From: Rhynchopus euleeides
Taxonomy: Eukaryota > Euglenozoa > Diplonemea > Diplonemida > Diplonemidae
DNA: 64,000 nt
Direction of reading: 5' to 3'
NCBI GenBank assembly: GCA_963210315.1
Contig: OY723262.1
Coordinates: forward strand, 1,426,001 to 1,490,000
Shown here: positions 1 to 10,416 of the stretch, piece by piece
How the letters are laid out: each line of letters begins with the position of its first letter
Numbering within the stretch: position 1 is the stretch's first letter
The notes under the pieces: model-generated
Told to the model about the DNA's origin: nothing
Database searches by the model: none
The model's input: only the letters and a program-made list of their open reading frames with translations
Made by a program: the position numbers and the translations under genes

Positions 1-2632
1 CTGCCCAACGCACGGAGTGCTCCTTCGGGAAGGAGAGACATTTCCCACCGGAAATGATCTGCAGAGACTTCTGCCTGGCGGTTGATCTGAAGAAGGCAAA
101 CCAGTGTCGGAGGAGGCGGCTATGTTCAACAACCTTTCGTGTCTTCTTGATGAGGCCGACGGACAGCTGGTGCATGTGGGCAGCATCATGCACATCGATG
201 AGAGTGCATCCCCACGCGATCTCGAGCTTCCCCCTGAGACTCTTCATCGTTGATGCCCCGTCTGCCGCGAATCCCTTCAGCGAACGCCGCGCCCACTGCG
301 ACAGCTGGAGGCTGTCGAACAACTTGACCAGCTCGTCCTTCTGCGACTCTGCGTCAGCTTTCTTCAAGTCGACTGTGCCCACACACCAATCTTTCATAGC
401 ACAATCCGTCCTGCTGATCCCCGAAACGATGACGATCATCAAGTCGATGCGGGCGAACGTGGTACCGTCCACCTTCAGGGTTGCCGCCCGACACGCACGC
501 ACCGCACCCACCACTCCCCTCAGGAGCACCTCCCAGAGTATCGTCTGGAACTCCTTCGCGACTTTTCGAGAGTAGTGGGTGTCCAGGACATGCAGCCCCT
601 TCCGCTTGTCGTCCTGCAACCTCGCACCCACACTGCTCAGCCCCTCCGCCCGTTGCGTCGCCGTTGCCACGTTGTACACCAGGTTGACCAGACTTGTGTA
701 CTGCTCGCTGGTCACCTTCACCTTCGCGCACAGCGTCTGCTTGGGGATATCTGTAGCTGTCACATTGGTGTTTTCACTCCCAGGCGTGGACAACTGCACT
801 GCTCTCTTGTGCGCCGCACCACCCATGTGGCGGCGGATATTGCTTTGCTGGCGCCCAACTGTCGTGGCAGACATAGACGCTTCGCCGCGTGCATACCGGA
901 GCAAGTGGGGTTGCTCCGAGAACTCCCCCTCCAGCTGCACCAAGAACGGTGCACACGTGGTGCACCTCCACCTCCCATCAGGGAGACGCACCACACCGGA
1001 GGCTGCAGCGTGGATCTTCCGCTGCTGCTTCTCCTGTATGGCGAGCTGTGCCTGCCGCTGCTGAATCCGAAGGAGACCGTTCACCATTGAGCCCTCTGGC
1101 ACGTACTTCTTGTTTGCTGCCATCAAAAGAAGGAAGTGCGCCTTTGCTGTGTCGAAGACAAGCCGCAAGGGGTACTGGGCCATCAACGACGGAAGAAGCA
1201 AGCCGAAGGTGCGAGGCTGTGTGGTGTCGACGATAGAAAAGTGAACATTTAAACCGCGGGATGTGCGGAAAGTCTGCAGGGCCACTGACGCGGTGTTGGT
1301 GTCCAACTCTTCGTCCACGAGGAATCTCGTATCCATCAATCGCGGACGCCTGAGCTTCACCGTGAGGGCCTCCGCTTCGGGGGAGTCAACGCCCTCCAGA
1401 AGCGCCGCAGCACTGGTACGCGTCGGCTCCGTAATGGGAATTGACCTTGCTAGGCAGTCAAGCACTCGGAGGCAGTAGTGTCCAGAACTGTATAGATCCC
1501 GTTGAACCCACCCTGGTACAAGCCCAATGTTGACGCCTCCGGTTGATTGGGCGAGCTTCATGGCGGTCAGCCATGGGGACAGTCGCCCGGCGCTGTCGAA
1601 CGCGGCGACGTGGCACGCCCCTTCCCCGGTGTAGAAGGCGGCGTGGGGTGCAGGGGCGACAGGGGCGGCGGTGGTAGCTGCAGGAGAGGCGGCCAGGGGA
1701 TCCGGAGGAGGAGGCGGCGGCGCATCATGCGAAGCATCGACGTCGTGCCCGTCACCGTCCGATGCCTCACGTGCGTACAGCACGAGTGCTGGCTTCGCGT
1801 TCGCACGATTGAACGGCGCCACAGAGCAATCCGTCACACGATCAGTCGTGATCGACTTCCACTTCAGAGTGGTGGCGGGGCCACGAGCGCACAGCGTCTC
1901 CCAGGCGATCCCCTTCGCGAGGGTCAGCCCGGACTTTGTGCACGATGCACCGACAAACCGGTACCGGTGATTCACCGGCTGCACCGTGCCCACCTGCACC
2001 ACCCCGTTGCCGTCAACGCCAAGCTCACGAAGGGCGGAGAGGTCTCTTAATTCCTTGACGTTGACGGTTTCCGCAAGCTCCGTCAGGTGCTTCTGCTTCT
2101 CGCCGGATGCAGAAAACCGCTGCGTCGAGAGGAACAGGAGGTGCGGGGCCTTCTCGACGCAGAACTGCGCAGCCCGGACAGCACCACATGTGCACGGACC
2201 TTGCTTCTCCATAAATTGAGAAGCAACGCGCTGCACCTCGTCCTTCACGACGCCCAACATCACAACCATGCTGTCTGTAATAGCTGTGCGGAACTCACCA
2301 CAAGATGGGCAGCTGTAGACGGTGGCGCTTTTGGTGGTGCAGAGGTGCTTCAGGTGCGGGTGTTTGTGTCCGAGGGCGGAGAGACTGACGTCAGGGTTGG
2401 GTCGCTGCGGGTCCTGCGAGGTGATCATCTGGGGCTCGTTCTCATCGGGGGTTGTGCTCCGCAGGGACTGGAGGAGGTTGCTCAATACACCTTGGCACTC
2501 CCGCAGTACTGTACATGCCAGCAGCTGGAGGATAGTTACAAAGCTGCCACTCCCCGACGCCACCCCCCTACTGGCCCCTTCAGGCCTGAAAGCCCAAAAG
2601 CTCCCGGAGATTTTTGCAGTGGTGCGCACCAT
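1..2632 (-). CDS. Transposon protein: USP-like region + zinc finger + hAT-type transposase (partial, off left edge)
   Basis: One uninterrupted minus-strand frame runs from an ATG at 2632 to the window edge, 877 codons without a stop. The frame stays open somewhat upstream of 2632, so the start is provisional. Residues 20-40 resemble USP box 1 (GSGSFVTILQLL), but Ser stands where the catalytic Cys is expected. A CPSC (108-111) and CTC (147-149) pair resembles the USP zinc ribbon, followed by HLLFLSTQRF. The region near LKWKSITTDRVT resembles a USP C-terminal lobe; an SGHY tripeptide lies at 383-386. A proline-rich linker follows. Then comes a BED/C2H2-like finger (C557, C560, H602, H608) and an RNase-H-like hAT core: D722 in LKVDGTTF, D791 in FAADGAST, DVHDAAHMH at 813-821, and HSVRW at 872-876. 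The third acidic residue would lie off the window. The transposase call is good; the USP call is inference. Confidence 0.7.
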   Translation of the reverse strand, partial: MVRTTAKISGSFWAFRPEGASRGVASGSGSFVTILQLLACTVLRECQGVLSNLLQSLRSTTPDENEPQMITSQDPQRPNPDVSLSALGHKHPHLKHLCTTKSATVYSCPSCGEFRTAITDSMVVMLGVVKDEVQRVASQFMEKQGPCTCGAVRAAQFCVEKAPHLLFLSTQRFSASGEKQKHLTELAETVNVKELRDLSALRELGVDGNGVVQVGTVQPVNHRYRFVGASCTKSGLTLAKGIAWETLCARGPATTLKWKSITTDRVTDCSVAPFNRANAKPALVLYAREASDGDGHDVDASHDAPPPPPPDPLAASPAATTAAPVAPAPHAAFYTGEGACHVAAFDSAGRLSPWLTAMKLAQSTGGVNIGLVPGWVQRDLYSSGHYCLRVLDCLARSIPITEPTRTSAAALLEGVDSPEAEALTVKLRRPRLMDTRFLVDEELDTNTASVALQTFRTSRGLNVHFSIVDTTQPRTFGLLLPSLMAQYPLRLVFDTAKAHFLLLMAANKKYVPEGSMVNGLLRIQQRQAQLAIQEKQQRKIHAAASGVVRLPDGRWRCTTCAPFLVQLEGEFSEQPHLLRYARGEASMSATTVGRQQSNIRRHMGGAAHKRAVQLSTPGSENTNVTATDIPKQTLCAKVKVTSEQYTSLVNLVYNVATATQRAEGLSSVGARLQDDKRKGLHVLDTHYSRKVAKEFQTILWEVLLRGVVGAVRACRAATLKVDGTTFARIDLMIVIVSGISRTDCAMKDWCVGTVDLKKADAESQKDELVKLFDSLQLSQWARRSLKGFAADGASTMKSLRGKLEIAWGCTLIDVHDAAHMHQLSVGLIKKTRKVVEHSRLLRHWFAFFRSTARQKSLQIISGGKCLSFPKEHSVRWA

Positions 2633-2879
2633 ATTCGCGGAGTACGTGAGGTTGGGTGAGTGTGAGGTCAGGGTCCTGTCGAAGGGTAGTCGAGTGGGAA
2701 TAAATAGGGAGGTCCTCAGGAGTGCAATACAACAGCAATACACAGGCAACACACCAGCAACACGCAAACCGAGGCAAGAGGAGGTGGGCGGGGTCATCCT
2801 GCGGAGTCTCCAGTTGGCCAGCAAGGCGAACTGTACGGGGGAGAGACTTCCCTTCCATCCTTGTGTGCGCCCTGTCGAC
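2633..2879. other. Upstream flank of the transposon gene
   Basis: This is the 5' side of the minus-strand transposon gene. It contains short CAACAGCAA/CACACCAGCAA direct repeats near 2730-2770. The reading frame of the transposon protein remains open through part of it, so an earlier start is possible. No other gene is seen. Confidence 0.4.
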
Positions 2880-3002
2880 TGGGAAAATCTTAGAAAAAAA
2901 AATTTCCTCTGCGAAAAACCCTTAGAAAAAAAAATTTCCCTTACAAAATTCTTAGAAAAAAACTTTTTTTCCCCGTACAAAAGTTCTTAGAAAAAAAGTT
3001 CA
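2880..3002. repeat. A-rich short tandem repeat (CTTAGAAAAAAA)
   Basis: About four degenerate copies of a roughly 30-bp unit, each with CTTAGAAAAAAA followed by TTTCC or TTTTTCC. It lies just upstream of the transposon gene and may be part of its terminus. Confidence 0.7.
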
Positions 3003-3090
3003 GAATCCTGAAAGTGGGGAACCAGCCCCCCAGTTAGGAACAGCCCTGTCTGGGTGCCCAAAAAAAAAATTTCCTAAGACCGGCGATTTG

Positions 3091-3570
3091 TAGGGGGACC
3101 CTTTCGAATTTTTTTTTGGGGAAGGGTAAATTGAACGTTTTTGGCCAAATGAAGCCACTGCGACCATTCCCGGGCCTCGGAAATCAGATTTTGGCCCCTC
3201 AAATGCGGTGCCGGTCCGGACAAAAAACCGAAAAAATCGTGAAAAATGGCCCATTTTCCCCAGCCAAAAATGGGCCAAAAATGCCCCCCGGACACCCCCA
3301 GAGACATGTCCTAATCCGGGGTGCCAGTAGGGGGGACCTTTCGAATTTTTTTTCGAGGAGAGGTCAATTGAACGTTTTTGGACATCTGAGGCCACTGCGA
3401 CCATTCCCAGGCCTCGGAAATGAGATTTTTGGCCCTCAAATGGGGTACCGGTCCCCACGAAATTCCGAAAAATTCATGAAAATCGAAAGGTCCCACGCAC
3501 CAAATTCTGCCCAAAAATCGTCAAAAATGGACATGTCATATGCAGCAAGGGGGCAAACCACTCCCCAAAT
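3091..3570. repeat. Two degenerate ~240-bp direct repeats
   Basis: Copies begin near 3091 and 3328. Both contain GGGGGACC(C)TTTCGAATTTTTTTT, then AATTGAACGTTTTTGG, GCCACTGCGACCATTCCC, GGCCTCGGAAAT, and a run of aaatcg/aaattc words. Identity is high but not perfect, so the duplication is old. The open frames across it are low-complexity and I do not accept them as genes. Confidence 0.75.
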
Positions 3571-3967
3571 TTTGCTCAATGATTCCACGGCAAGCCAGAT
3601 TTTCTGATCAATTAGTTTGTTTGAGCATGTTCCTGGCCCTTGTTTGGAAAGTAGATGACCCCTGGCTGGAGAGGACGGTTGTGCTCGACCGGACGGAGAG
3701 AGAACCTTCTCCATATCCACCTCCACTCCACAATGCCACAAGTGGCAGGAAGGCCGGGTGTTACAGGCCTCAACCAGGGTTCCAAGGCTCTCCACTTCCT
3801 GGCTGCGTCAGGGATCACCGGGTACAGCGAGCAGGATTACCTGTCCTGACACCCCAGCATGTACCACCGGAAGAACCCGAAACAGCAGCCCCCCCCTCAT
3901 GGGGGTTGCAAGAGGCACGGAAATCGTTCAAATCGGACCAAGTCCGAAAATTCGGCACTTTCTTGGG
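3571..3967. other. Intergenic, no gene recognised
   Basis: Unique-looking sequence between the 240-bp repeats and the AT palindrome. Short open frames exist in several phases but none has a recognisable domain or a splice context. Confidence 0.4.
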
Positions 3968-4315
3968 TACATGTATTTTACTTGCATGCAAGTATTTTAC
4001 TTGTCATGCAAGTATTATACATGTATTTTACTTGTCATGCAAGTATTTTACATGTATAATACTTGCATGACAAGTATTATACATGTAAAATACATGTAAA
4101 TGCCTGAAATATACATGTAAAATACATGTATATCAAGTAAAAATACATGTATAATAGTTGACATGCAAGTATTATACTTGTATTTTTACTTGATATACAT
4201 GTATTTTACATGTATATTTCAGGCATATACATGTATTATACATGTATAATAGTTGACATGCAAGTATTATACATGTATAATACATGTATTATACTTGTAG
4301 TTATACATGTAAAAT
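3968..4315. repeat. AT-rich array of ACATGTA / ATGCAAGTA words with large hairpin
   Basis: About 350 bp built almost only from the words ACATGTA, TACTTG, ATGCAAGT and TATTATAC on both strands. Within it, 4101-4225 forms an almost perfect inverted repeat. The outer 46-base arms are exact complements (starting TGCCTGAAATATACATGT), about 10 further stem pairs have one mismatch, and a loop of about 13 bases remains. It could be a transposon end, a cruciform, or an expanded palindrome. It is immediately followed by a C-homopolymer near 4342. Confidence 0.85.
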
Positions 4316-7300
4316 TTACAAGATCCCACCGTGTAGGGTAGGGCCCCCCCCCCCCCCTCCGGCCCAACGTTAAGTCCGGCCCCAGAATTAGCCAGAGGCC
4401 TGCGACACTCCCCCACCCCCCCTTTTTTTGCGACTTTCTTCAGTATTCTGCCGAATCCAACGCCGAACCCACCTGCAACCTGTCATGGTCGAAGTCGGCC
4501 CCCCCCCTCCCTCCTGCGACCGCCACCGAACGGCTGGTTGCAAGAATGTATGATCATTGATACTTGCGTTTGTAGCAAGGCGTATTCAGCAAAGTTCTGC
4601 TGATTATCAGCAATCGATTCGAACGAAACTCGTTCAAACGCAGTAGTCTTCTTGCGTGCCTGGCCATATTTTATAGGTGTGATGATTTCCGCTCAACATG
4701 GTCTTCTAGAGAGAGGGAAATCTATGTCCCTCTGGAAAAGCTCTCTAAAAGCAATGGGGCAGTGAAGCGAAAACCCGTCGAGGGGGGCCGCATTACCCCC
4801 ACCGCCAAGAAGAACGCCAAGGTTGGAAACCGTCGTACACACCCTGCAGCCGCACCCCCCCCTCACCACCTCCCAGCCCATTCGGTTCGACACACGCACA
4901 CCTCTCCTCTCAACCTTTTCATTCTTGTGTGTGTTGGCTGTGCCCCGCCTCCTTTCGAGGATGTGCCGTACCGTGCATCCGGTTCCTCAAAGGGTCCTTC
5001 ACAATGGGGTGGGGGGTGGGGGTGGGTGCGGGGTTCTCCCCGCTCTGTTAGGCGGTGCTGAAAAAGCGCGCTTCTCCTGGCGCATTCCCTCCTGTTCTAT
5101 GTGTGGGGGGGAAATTAACGCCGGAGAAGATTGCCGAAGGTTGCCGGTTAGCAGGAGGCTCCTCCCCACCCTCAGCACACCACACGCAGACAGCAGTTGC
5201 TGCTCCTGCTTCCCACCCTACCCCCTGGCTTGTGCCGTTGATGAACTAGTGGCTAGCCCCATTTGGTGCCCTGCGTTTGCAGCGGTTCAGTTGTTCATCA
5301 TGGTTCGTGCTCTGCTTACTTCTATTGCGAGAGGCTATACCATTGGGAGCCTTTCGCCCTGAGTCCACACTGTGTGTCAAGCTGTGCCACTTTACAAGCC
5401 AGTTTTGTGAAGCGGCTCAGTTTCTCTCACTTCCGAGGTTTGGCGCACAAACAACGCCTTATTTTTCTTTGCATTTCTGACCGTTGCCTCTGTGCGTTTT
5501 TCGCTTCAGACGCTTTTTTTCCTCACAATGCTGCGGTGGACCCCCCTAACACATGCCAGAATCAATGTCTGGGTGTCATCCCACAGCCCTGCTCAGCTCG
5601 TATTCAGGGAAGGGGGGGGGGTTGGCTTGCAGCGGAACTGAATGGCAACCGTTATTGTCCCCTAAAAAGGCCTGCGTTTCATACGCAAAGCTCGCAATCG
5701 GCGCCTCCATTCATCCACTGCATCACCAACCCTGTTTTGTTCTGAACTCTCCTCCTCCGTATAGGTTTTGTGGGGAGGCCCCCCCCCTCCGGCCACAGCG
5801 CAGGCCGTGCCTAGCACAATATGTTTGGCATTATCGGCATTTAGAATGAAAGTGGAGCGTCACCTCACGATGCACTACCTTGCTTTGCTTGGCTTTTCGG
5901 CCCCACCCCGGTGTGCACAGGGCAACTCCTGTGCCTCTCCTTTTTATCGACTTCACACCCCCGTCCCTGCCCCCCTTCTTCCCCTGTTGCCCGTATCTCG
6001 CTTGTTTCACACCCCTGGGCAGGCCAGGATTGTTGCAGTCCCCTGCCTGCCACTCTGGAGGTGTAGTTTATTTATTGTTGCCAATTTCTCTTCCCGAGAA
6101 TGCCCACCTTGCTCATAAGTATCTCACCCTTCTTCACTGGCCTTTGTCTCTCTCTCTCTTTGTATGCTTGCAGTGTGAATGGTGCCGTCGTGAGAATCTC
6201 CTTTTGAACGCTCTTTCTTCGGCCACCCGTTCGGCACAAATAGAACACGCATCGTTAAAACTTGGGATTTGCCCAAGTTTTGCGAATACACAGATGGCGC
6301 GCCCCTCACCCAGCAGCTCGCCTCGACTCCTTCCCCACTCCATAGCACCACTCGCTTTTGTGTGTCCTGAGACTGCGCACAGTGAGTTTGTGAGCCAACT
6401 TGTGTCCATGGCACACTGATTCTAAGGGGTTGCTGGTGGGGTACCACCTCCACCACCGCCCCCCACGTTCATCAGAACCCTCCTTGCCCCAACCTTCTTC
6501 ACCGCAGCTAGAGAAATTCACCCCAGGTGGCCGGAATCGACATGTCCGGATACTACTTTCCGACGGGTTGCCGACCAGTCGAAACTGACAGGTCGGTACC
6601 CCGGACAACGTTGTGTATCTGCCCCATATCCCCTCCCTCAGGGGCCCAACCCAAATCGTAGGAACAAAGGGCTTCTTCGATATCGACTTCGGGAACGTAG
6701 TGTGCTAACATTGGAAACGAAGCACGAGTGGGACACACAGCCTGTGGGCCTGGGGGCCTTCGCTGTGTGTCGCTGTGTCGAGTCTAACTGTGCCGCCTCG
6801 CAACCAGTGTTGTGAGGCGGCTTACCTTTTATCACGCTTCTGTATTTCTGAGTGGAAGCCCTCCAGCAGGACTCCCTTTCGCCCACACCTCCACGCACGG
6901 GATCTCCTTCCCAGCAGCTGAACGAATCCGAGCTTAACCTTGATTCTTGCTGAGGCCAAGATGACGTCCGAGGGTGGGCGTATCTATGGGCTCGCTATCA
7001 CCATCATCCCTACCCTGACCCTGGCAGTGTTTTGCACCGGTGAAAGCTGATACCTGAGGGGTGGGGTTGTACTGGTCCAACATCAATTCAGAATCCTCAG
7101 GTGTGTGTTCGGTGCGGTGAGTATTCACTGACGCCTCTCTCCAAGGCACCACCTGGCTTGCGCTTTCCCGTTTTGGAGCAGTGGTTCTTGCAACTGTGGC
7201 TGCACTGCTGCCACAACACAGTTGGGAACAATTGCAGCAAAACAGAAACAAACTATGCATGATAAATACTGAGGGACTTTTTATCCCCAACAGGGGTTCA

Positions 7301-7990
7301 AAACCATGCAACATCCGTTCAAACCATACCAACTTGTGGGCCGTGCGTTTCACCACAGTGCAGTATCCGCAACTATTCCCACGTGTTGAAATTGGGCTCA
7401 GCTGACCCAACGAAGTGCCTCAAGAAAACCATATTTACCCTGATGCATCTGAACGAAATATTCACACATCATGCCTCATTGCAATATCATGACGATAACC
7501 GGTGTTCCATCGCCCGCAGGGTCATATGAGACTTGTGTGTGAAATGCAGTCTGGGAATCGTTGTGCCCTAACCATGACGTGTTACACGTATTACATGCGA
7601 GGAACGACGAGCTGTTCCCTGCTTATTCCCCTCCAGGAGTAAGGGGATTTTGTTCCCTGACTTGAATGTGTGGGAGTCTTGGGCCAGCAGACTCAGGGCT
7701 GCCTTCACATCTGCAAACACACACAACGGACATCCGTGGATGCTGTTGCCATCTGCATGCGCCACAACACCGCCGACTCTCCGGGCTACATCATGCCTTA
7801 TAATGTTGTCTGTGTGCCTTCACTCTGTGCCAAACTGTCAGTTTGCCACCTATTTAGTGAGGCGGCTCACTCTTCTGCACGTCTGGCTGCACTTCTGAGC
7901 GAGATACCCCAGCCCCCCAGCCCCCCCCCCCCCTGTGAATAATCTTCTCTCTCTGCAGACCTTCACGCTCAAGAGGGCCGTACAAAAGAA
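4316..7990. other. Gene-poor region with relic dispersed repeats
   Basis: No gene is supported. The sequence is pyrimidine-rich with C homopolymers (about 15 C near 4342; runs near 4500, 5610 and 7920). Similar segments recur: TTTGGCGCACAAACAAC at about 5440 and again near 12,818, and GTGAGGCGGCT near 6815 and 7857 with a variant near 5410. These look like decayed copies of one repeat family. Open frames of 100-180 codons here are low-complexity Pro/Ser/Leu-rich and inconsistent between phases. Confidence 0.5.
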
Positions 7991-7994
7991 TTTG

Positions 7995-8315
7995 TTTTAT
8001 TCGACAGTGACATAAAGTGTAGGTGAGATTCCCCTATAGCTGGCGTTATATAAAAGCCACTTTTCATACTTCCGGGATTTTATGGCAAAATTATCACACA
8101 GGGATTTCCATAAAATCCCGGACTTTGGACTTTATACTCACAGGGATTTGGGTGAGGACAGGGGGAAGCGTGACATAAAGTTTATATCACGCTTTTTACT
8201 TTATATCACTCCAATTTTTGTGAGGAAAAATACGTGACATAAAGTTTATGTCACGCTGTTTACTTTATGTCACGCTCTTTTGAAAACCGCACCTTTATGT
8301 CACAATCGAATAAAA
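7995..8315. mobile_element. Inverted-repeat element with GTGACATAAAG subterminal repeats
   Basis: The ends are inverted: TTTTATTCGACAGTGACATAAAG at 7995-8017 against the complement of CTTTATGTCACAATCGAATAAA at 8293-8315. The word GTGACATAAAG or its complement recurs at least five times, including near-palindromes around 8170-8200 and 8232-8255. An internal perfect 14-bp inverted repeat (CCGGGATTTTATGG, 8072-8085 and 8108-8121) adds a stem. There is no coding capacity, so it is probably a non-autonomous DNA element (MITE-like). No clear target duplication is seen. Confidence 0.6.
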
Positions 8316-8329
8316 AAATGTATTCGTGT

Positions 8330-9190
8330 TGGGGTAATACCGCCTTGGCGAATTCACAGCGTCTCCCAAAAACGAAGAACAACGCCCCAAAAATTCACAA
8401 AAATTCACAAAAACCGCGCTGCTATTTTTTGCGATTTTTTGTGAAATGGTTTCCAATTGTGCGATTTTTTGTGAAATGGTTCGCGATTGTGCGATTTTTT
8501 GTGAAATGGTTTGAGAGCGTGTGATTTTTTGCGAAGCCTGATATTTTTTGTGACGCTTTGCTATTTTTTGCGATTTTTTGTGAAATGGTTTGAGACCCGA
8601 AGGGGGTCGGGTACCCCCCCTCTGTCCCCAGCACCAAGGGGGGTAGGGTAGGTCCCAGACACCCCAGGGCAAGGATTTGCCTTGCAGTTCGCCACTGCTT
8701 GCCGTTTCGTGGATCTCCACGACCTGTGCCGCGCACCTTCGTTAGAGCAGCGACCTCAGGGGTGGGAGATGGCGTGACCGTTGTGAGATCCAAGACGGAC
8801 GCTGACACACACGGCCAATGTGCGTTGGTCCACTGCCGAGGAACCCTGAGGCAGCACTTCCTGCAGTAGCTGCAGGGTGGCACGGCCCCGGGCCGTGTTT
8901 CCCCAGCTGGCGCAGCAGATACAATGCGTACCTTCAGGAGGAGTTGGGCATCACGTCCACCACCCTTTTTCCATAAACCCAAACCACTGCATCCGCCATT
9001 AGTGCCCAAGTGCCAGCACCGCCCAAAACGCAAGAAGGCGCAGAAAGTCGCAAAAAGTCACAAAAAGTCGCAGAAGTCGCAAAAATTCACAAAAATTCAC
9101 AATTTTTGCACCGCGAAATTTTGCTATTTTTTGTGAAATTTTGTGAAATGGTTTGAGATGGTGTGAATTCGACCAGGCGGTATTACCCCA
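8330..9190. mobile_element. 861-bp non-autonomous DNA transposon with TIRs and 5-bp TSD
   Basis: Both ends start TGGGGTAATACCGCCT in inverted orientation, exact for 16 bp and then about 75 percent matching over the next 20 bp (CGAATTCACA shared). The element is flanked by the direct repeat CGTGT at 8325-8329 and 9191-9195, a 5-bp target-site duplication. The left interior holds a minisatellite (GCGATTTTTTGTGAAATGG, about four copies at 8425-8595), and complementary words lie at 9040-9160, so the two halves can pair. No transposase is seen. The superfamily is not assigned: a 5-bp duplication fits neither hAT (8), piggyBac (TTAA) nor Mariner (TA). Confidence 0.8.
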
Positions 9191-9200
9191 CGTGTGAATG

Positions 9201-9365
9201 ATTTTGGTCATTCTATCACTTGGTTGAGGTGACTAGCACTCGTGGTGCCTCAACTCCCCTCGCTTCGCTCGGGAAGTTAAGTGCAGAAGGGCCCTCGCTT
9301 CGCTCGGGCGCTTCACCACCACCACTCGTGCGGTCAACCTCAACCGCGTGATATAATGACCAAAT
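9201..9365. mobile_element. 165-bp hairpin element
   Basis: A left arm at 9201-9247 (ATTTTGGTCATTCTATCAC...) pairs with a right arm at 9314-9365 (...GTGATATAATGACCAAAT) over about 47 bp with several mismatches. The short centre carries CCCTCGCTTCGCTCGGG twice. It begins about 5 bp beyond the target duplication of the preceding 861-bp element. No coding capacity and no evident target duplication. Confidence 0.6.
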
Positions 9366-10416
9366 TATGCCATATCGAATAAATTACTATTATACCGAGT
9401 CTCACTTCCAAGAAAATCGTTTCAGGCGCCTTGATTCAATTCTGTCGCGTATTGCGATGCAATACCACTGGTGTCAGGAGCCTGGGGGGAGGGGAAACCC
9501 AAAAGAAATGCAATGCGGTTCTTAGGCGAACGAGATATCAAAGAGAAGAAGCCGGGAGAAACTGAGCGTGTCGCTATGTTTTTTTGCACCCTGCTTCCAG
9601 TCACCAAACCCCTACGTCTTGCCTTTGGAACCACGGTGGAAAGCAAATGCAATCAATCACCGCAACCAAATCACTTATCACCCCCAACGGCCCGTCCCTC
9701 GTGAGCCTGGTTGGAGCTATTTGGAGAACAGAAACATAACTTAACGGACCCAACCTCCTGAGCCCCGGTGTATTTTTTTTGCACCTTGATGATCGGGGCA
9801 TCACTGGGTCCAGCAGAAACAAGATGCCACATAAGTTAGAAACCACGGAAGGTGCTCCCGAAAGCCCCCTACTTCACTGCAATATGGGGGCGTCAGGGGC
9901 ACTCACCGGATATCCTCCCACCCGAAAAACGAGAAAGAGCGAATGCATAAATTAGCATGGCCTGCCCAGGCAAGTCACTTCCTAACCAAGGTGAAGGAAC
10001 CCCAAGCGGCGTGGGGCTGTACGCGGCTTATATCACCGTGCTGAGAGGGGTCCTCACGTCGGCAATCCATCAGAACCGTCCATCTACCTCATGTGCAGTT
10101 ACAGAAAATAGTTCAAAATCGTTCAACGTTTTGATGATTCGCTCTGTGTCACATTGCCACGGCCAAATACGGCGAAAAACCCCCACCCCCCCACTGAAGA
10201 ATATTCAGGGTGCCGGCGGGGTCTGCACTCCCACTAAATACCGAACGTGGCTTCCATACATCAGAATCTGGTGACATCAGCGAGTGCTGGTCCGACCAGG
10301 TGATGCCGTATGACTTCTTCTCTGAAAGAAACGAACCATTCGTTCAGAAGAAAACGTTTTATTTGCAGTCAAACAGCCCCCCCCCCCCCCGGGGCTGCGC
10401 TAAACGTTGTAAACGT
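9366..10416. other. Intergenic, no gene recognised
   Basis: No supported gene or RNA. Two segments share TTTTTTGCACC (about 9580 and 9772). C runs occur near 10,378. Open frames are short and not conserved-looking. Confidence 0.45.

Noticed and set aside
354-2050. Open frames of 115-171 codons on both strands in the first 2 kb
   Set aside because: They are shadows of the continuous minus-strand transposon frame; they are Arg/Pro-rich and change phase repeatedly.
3000-3607. Frames with repeated FEGQKS/GPGMVAVAS-like peptides
   Set aside because: They come from the 240-bp non-coding direct repeats; both strands are open only because of simple sequence.
5263-6419. Several 100-179 codon + frames (5263-6419)
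   Set aside because: Low-complexity Pro/Ser/Cys-rich frames in a pyrimidine-rich region, no domain, and overlapping alternatives in every phase.
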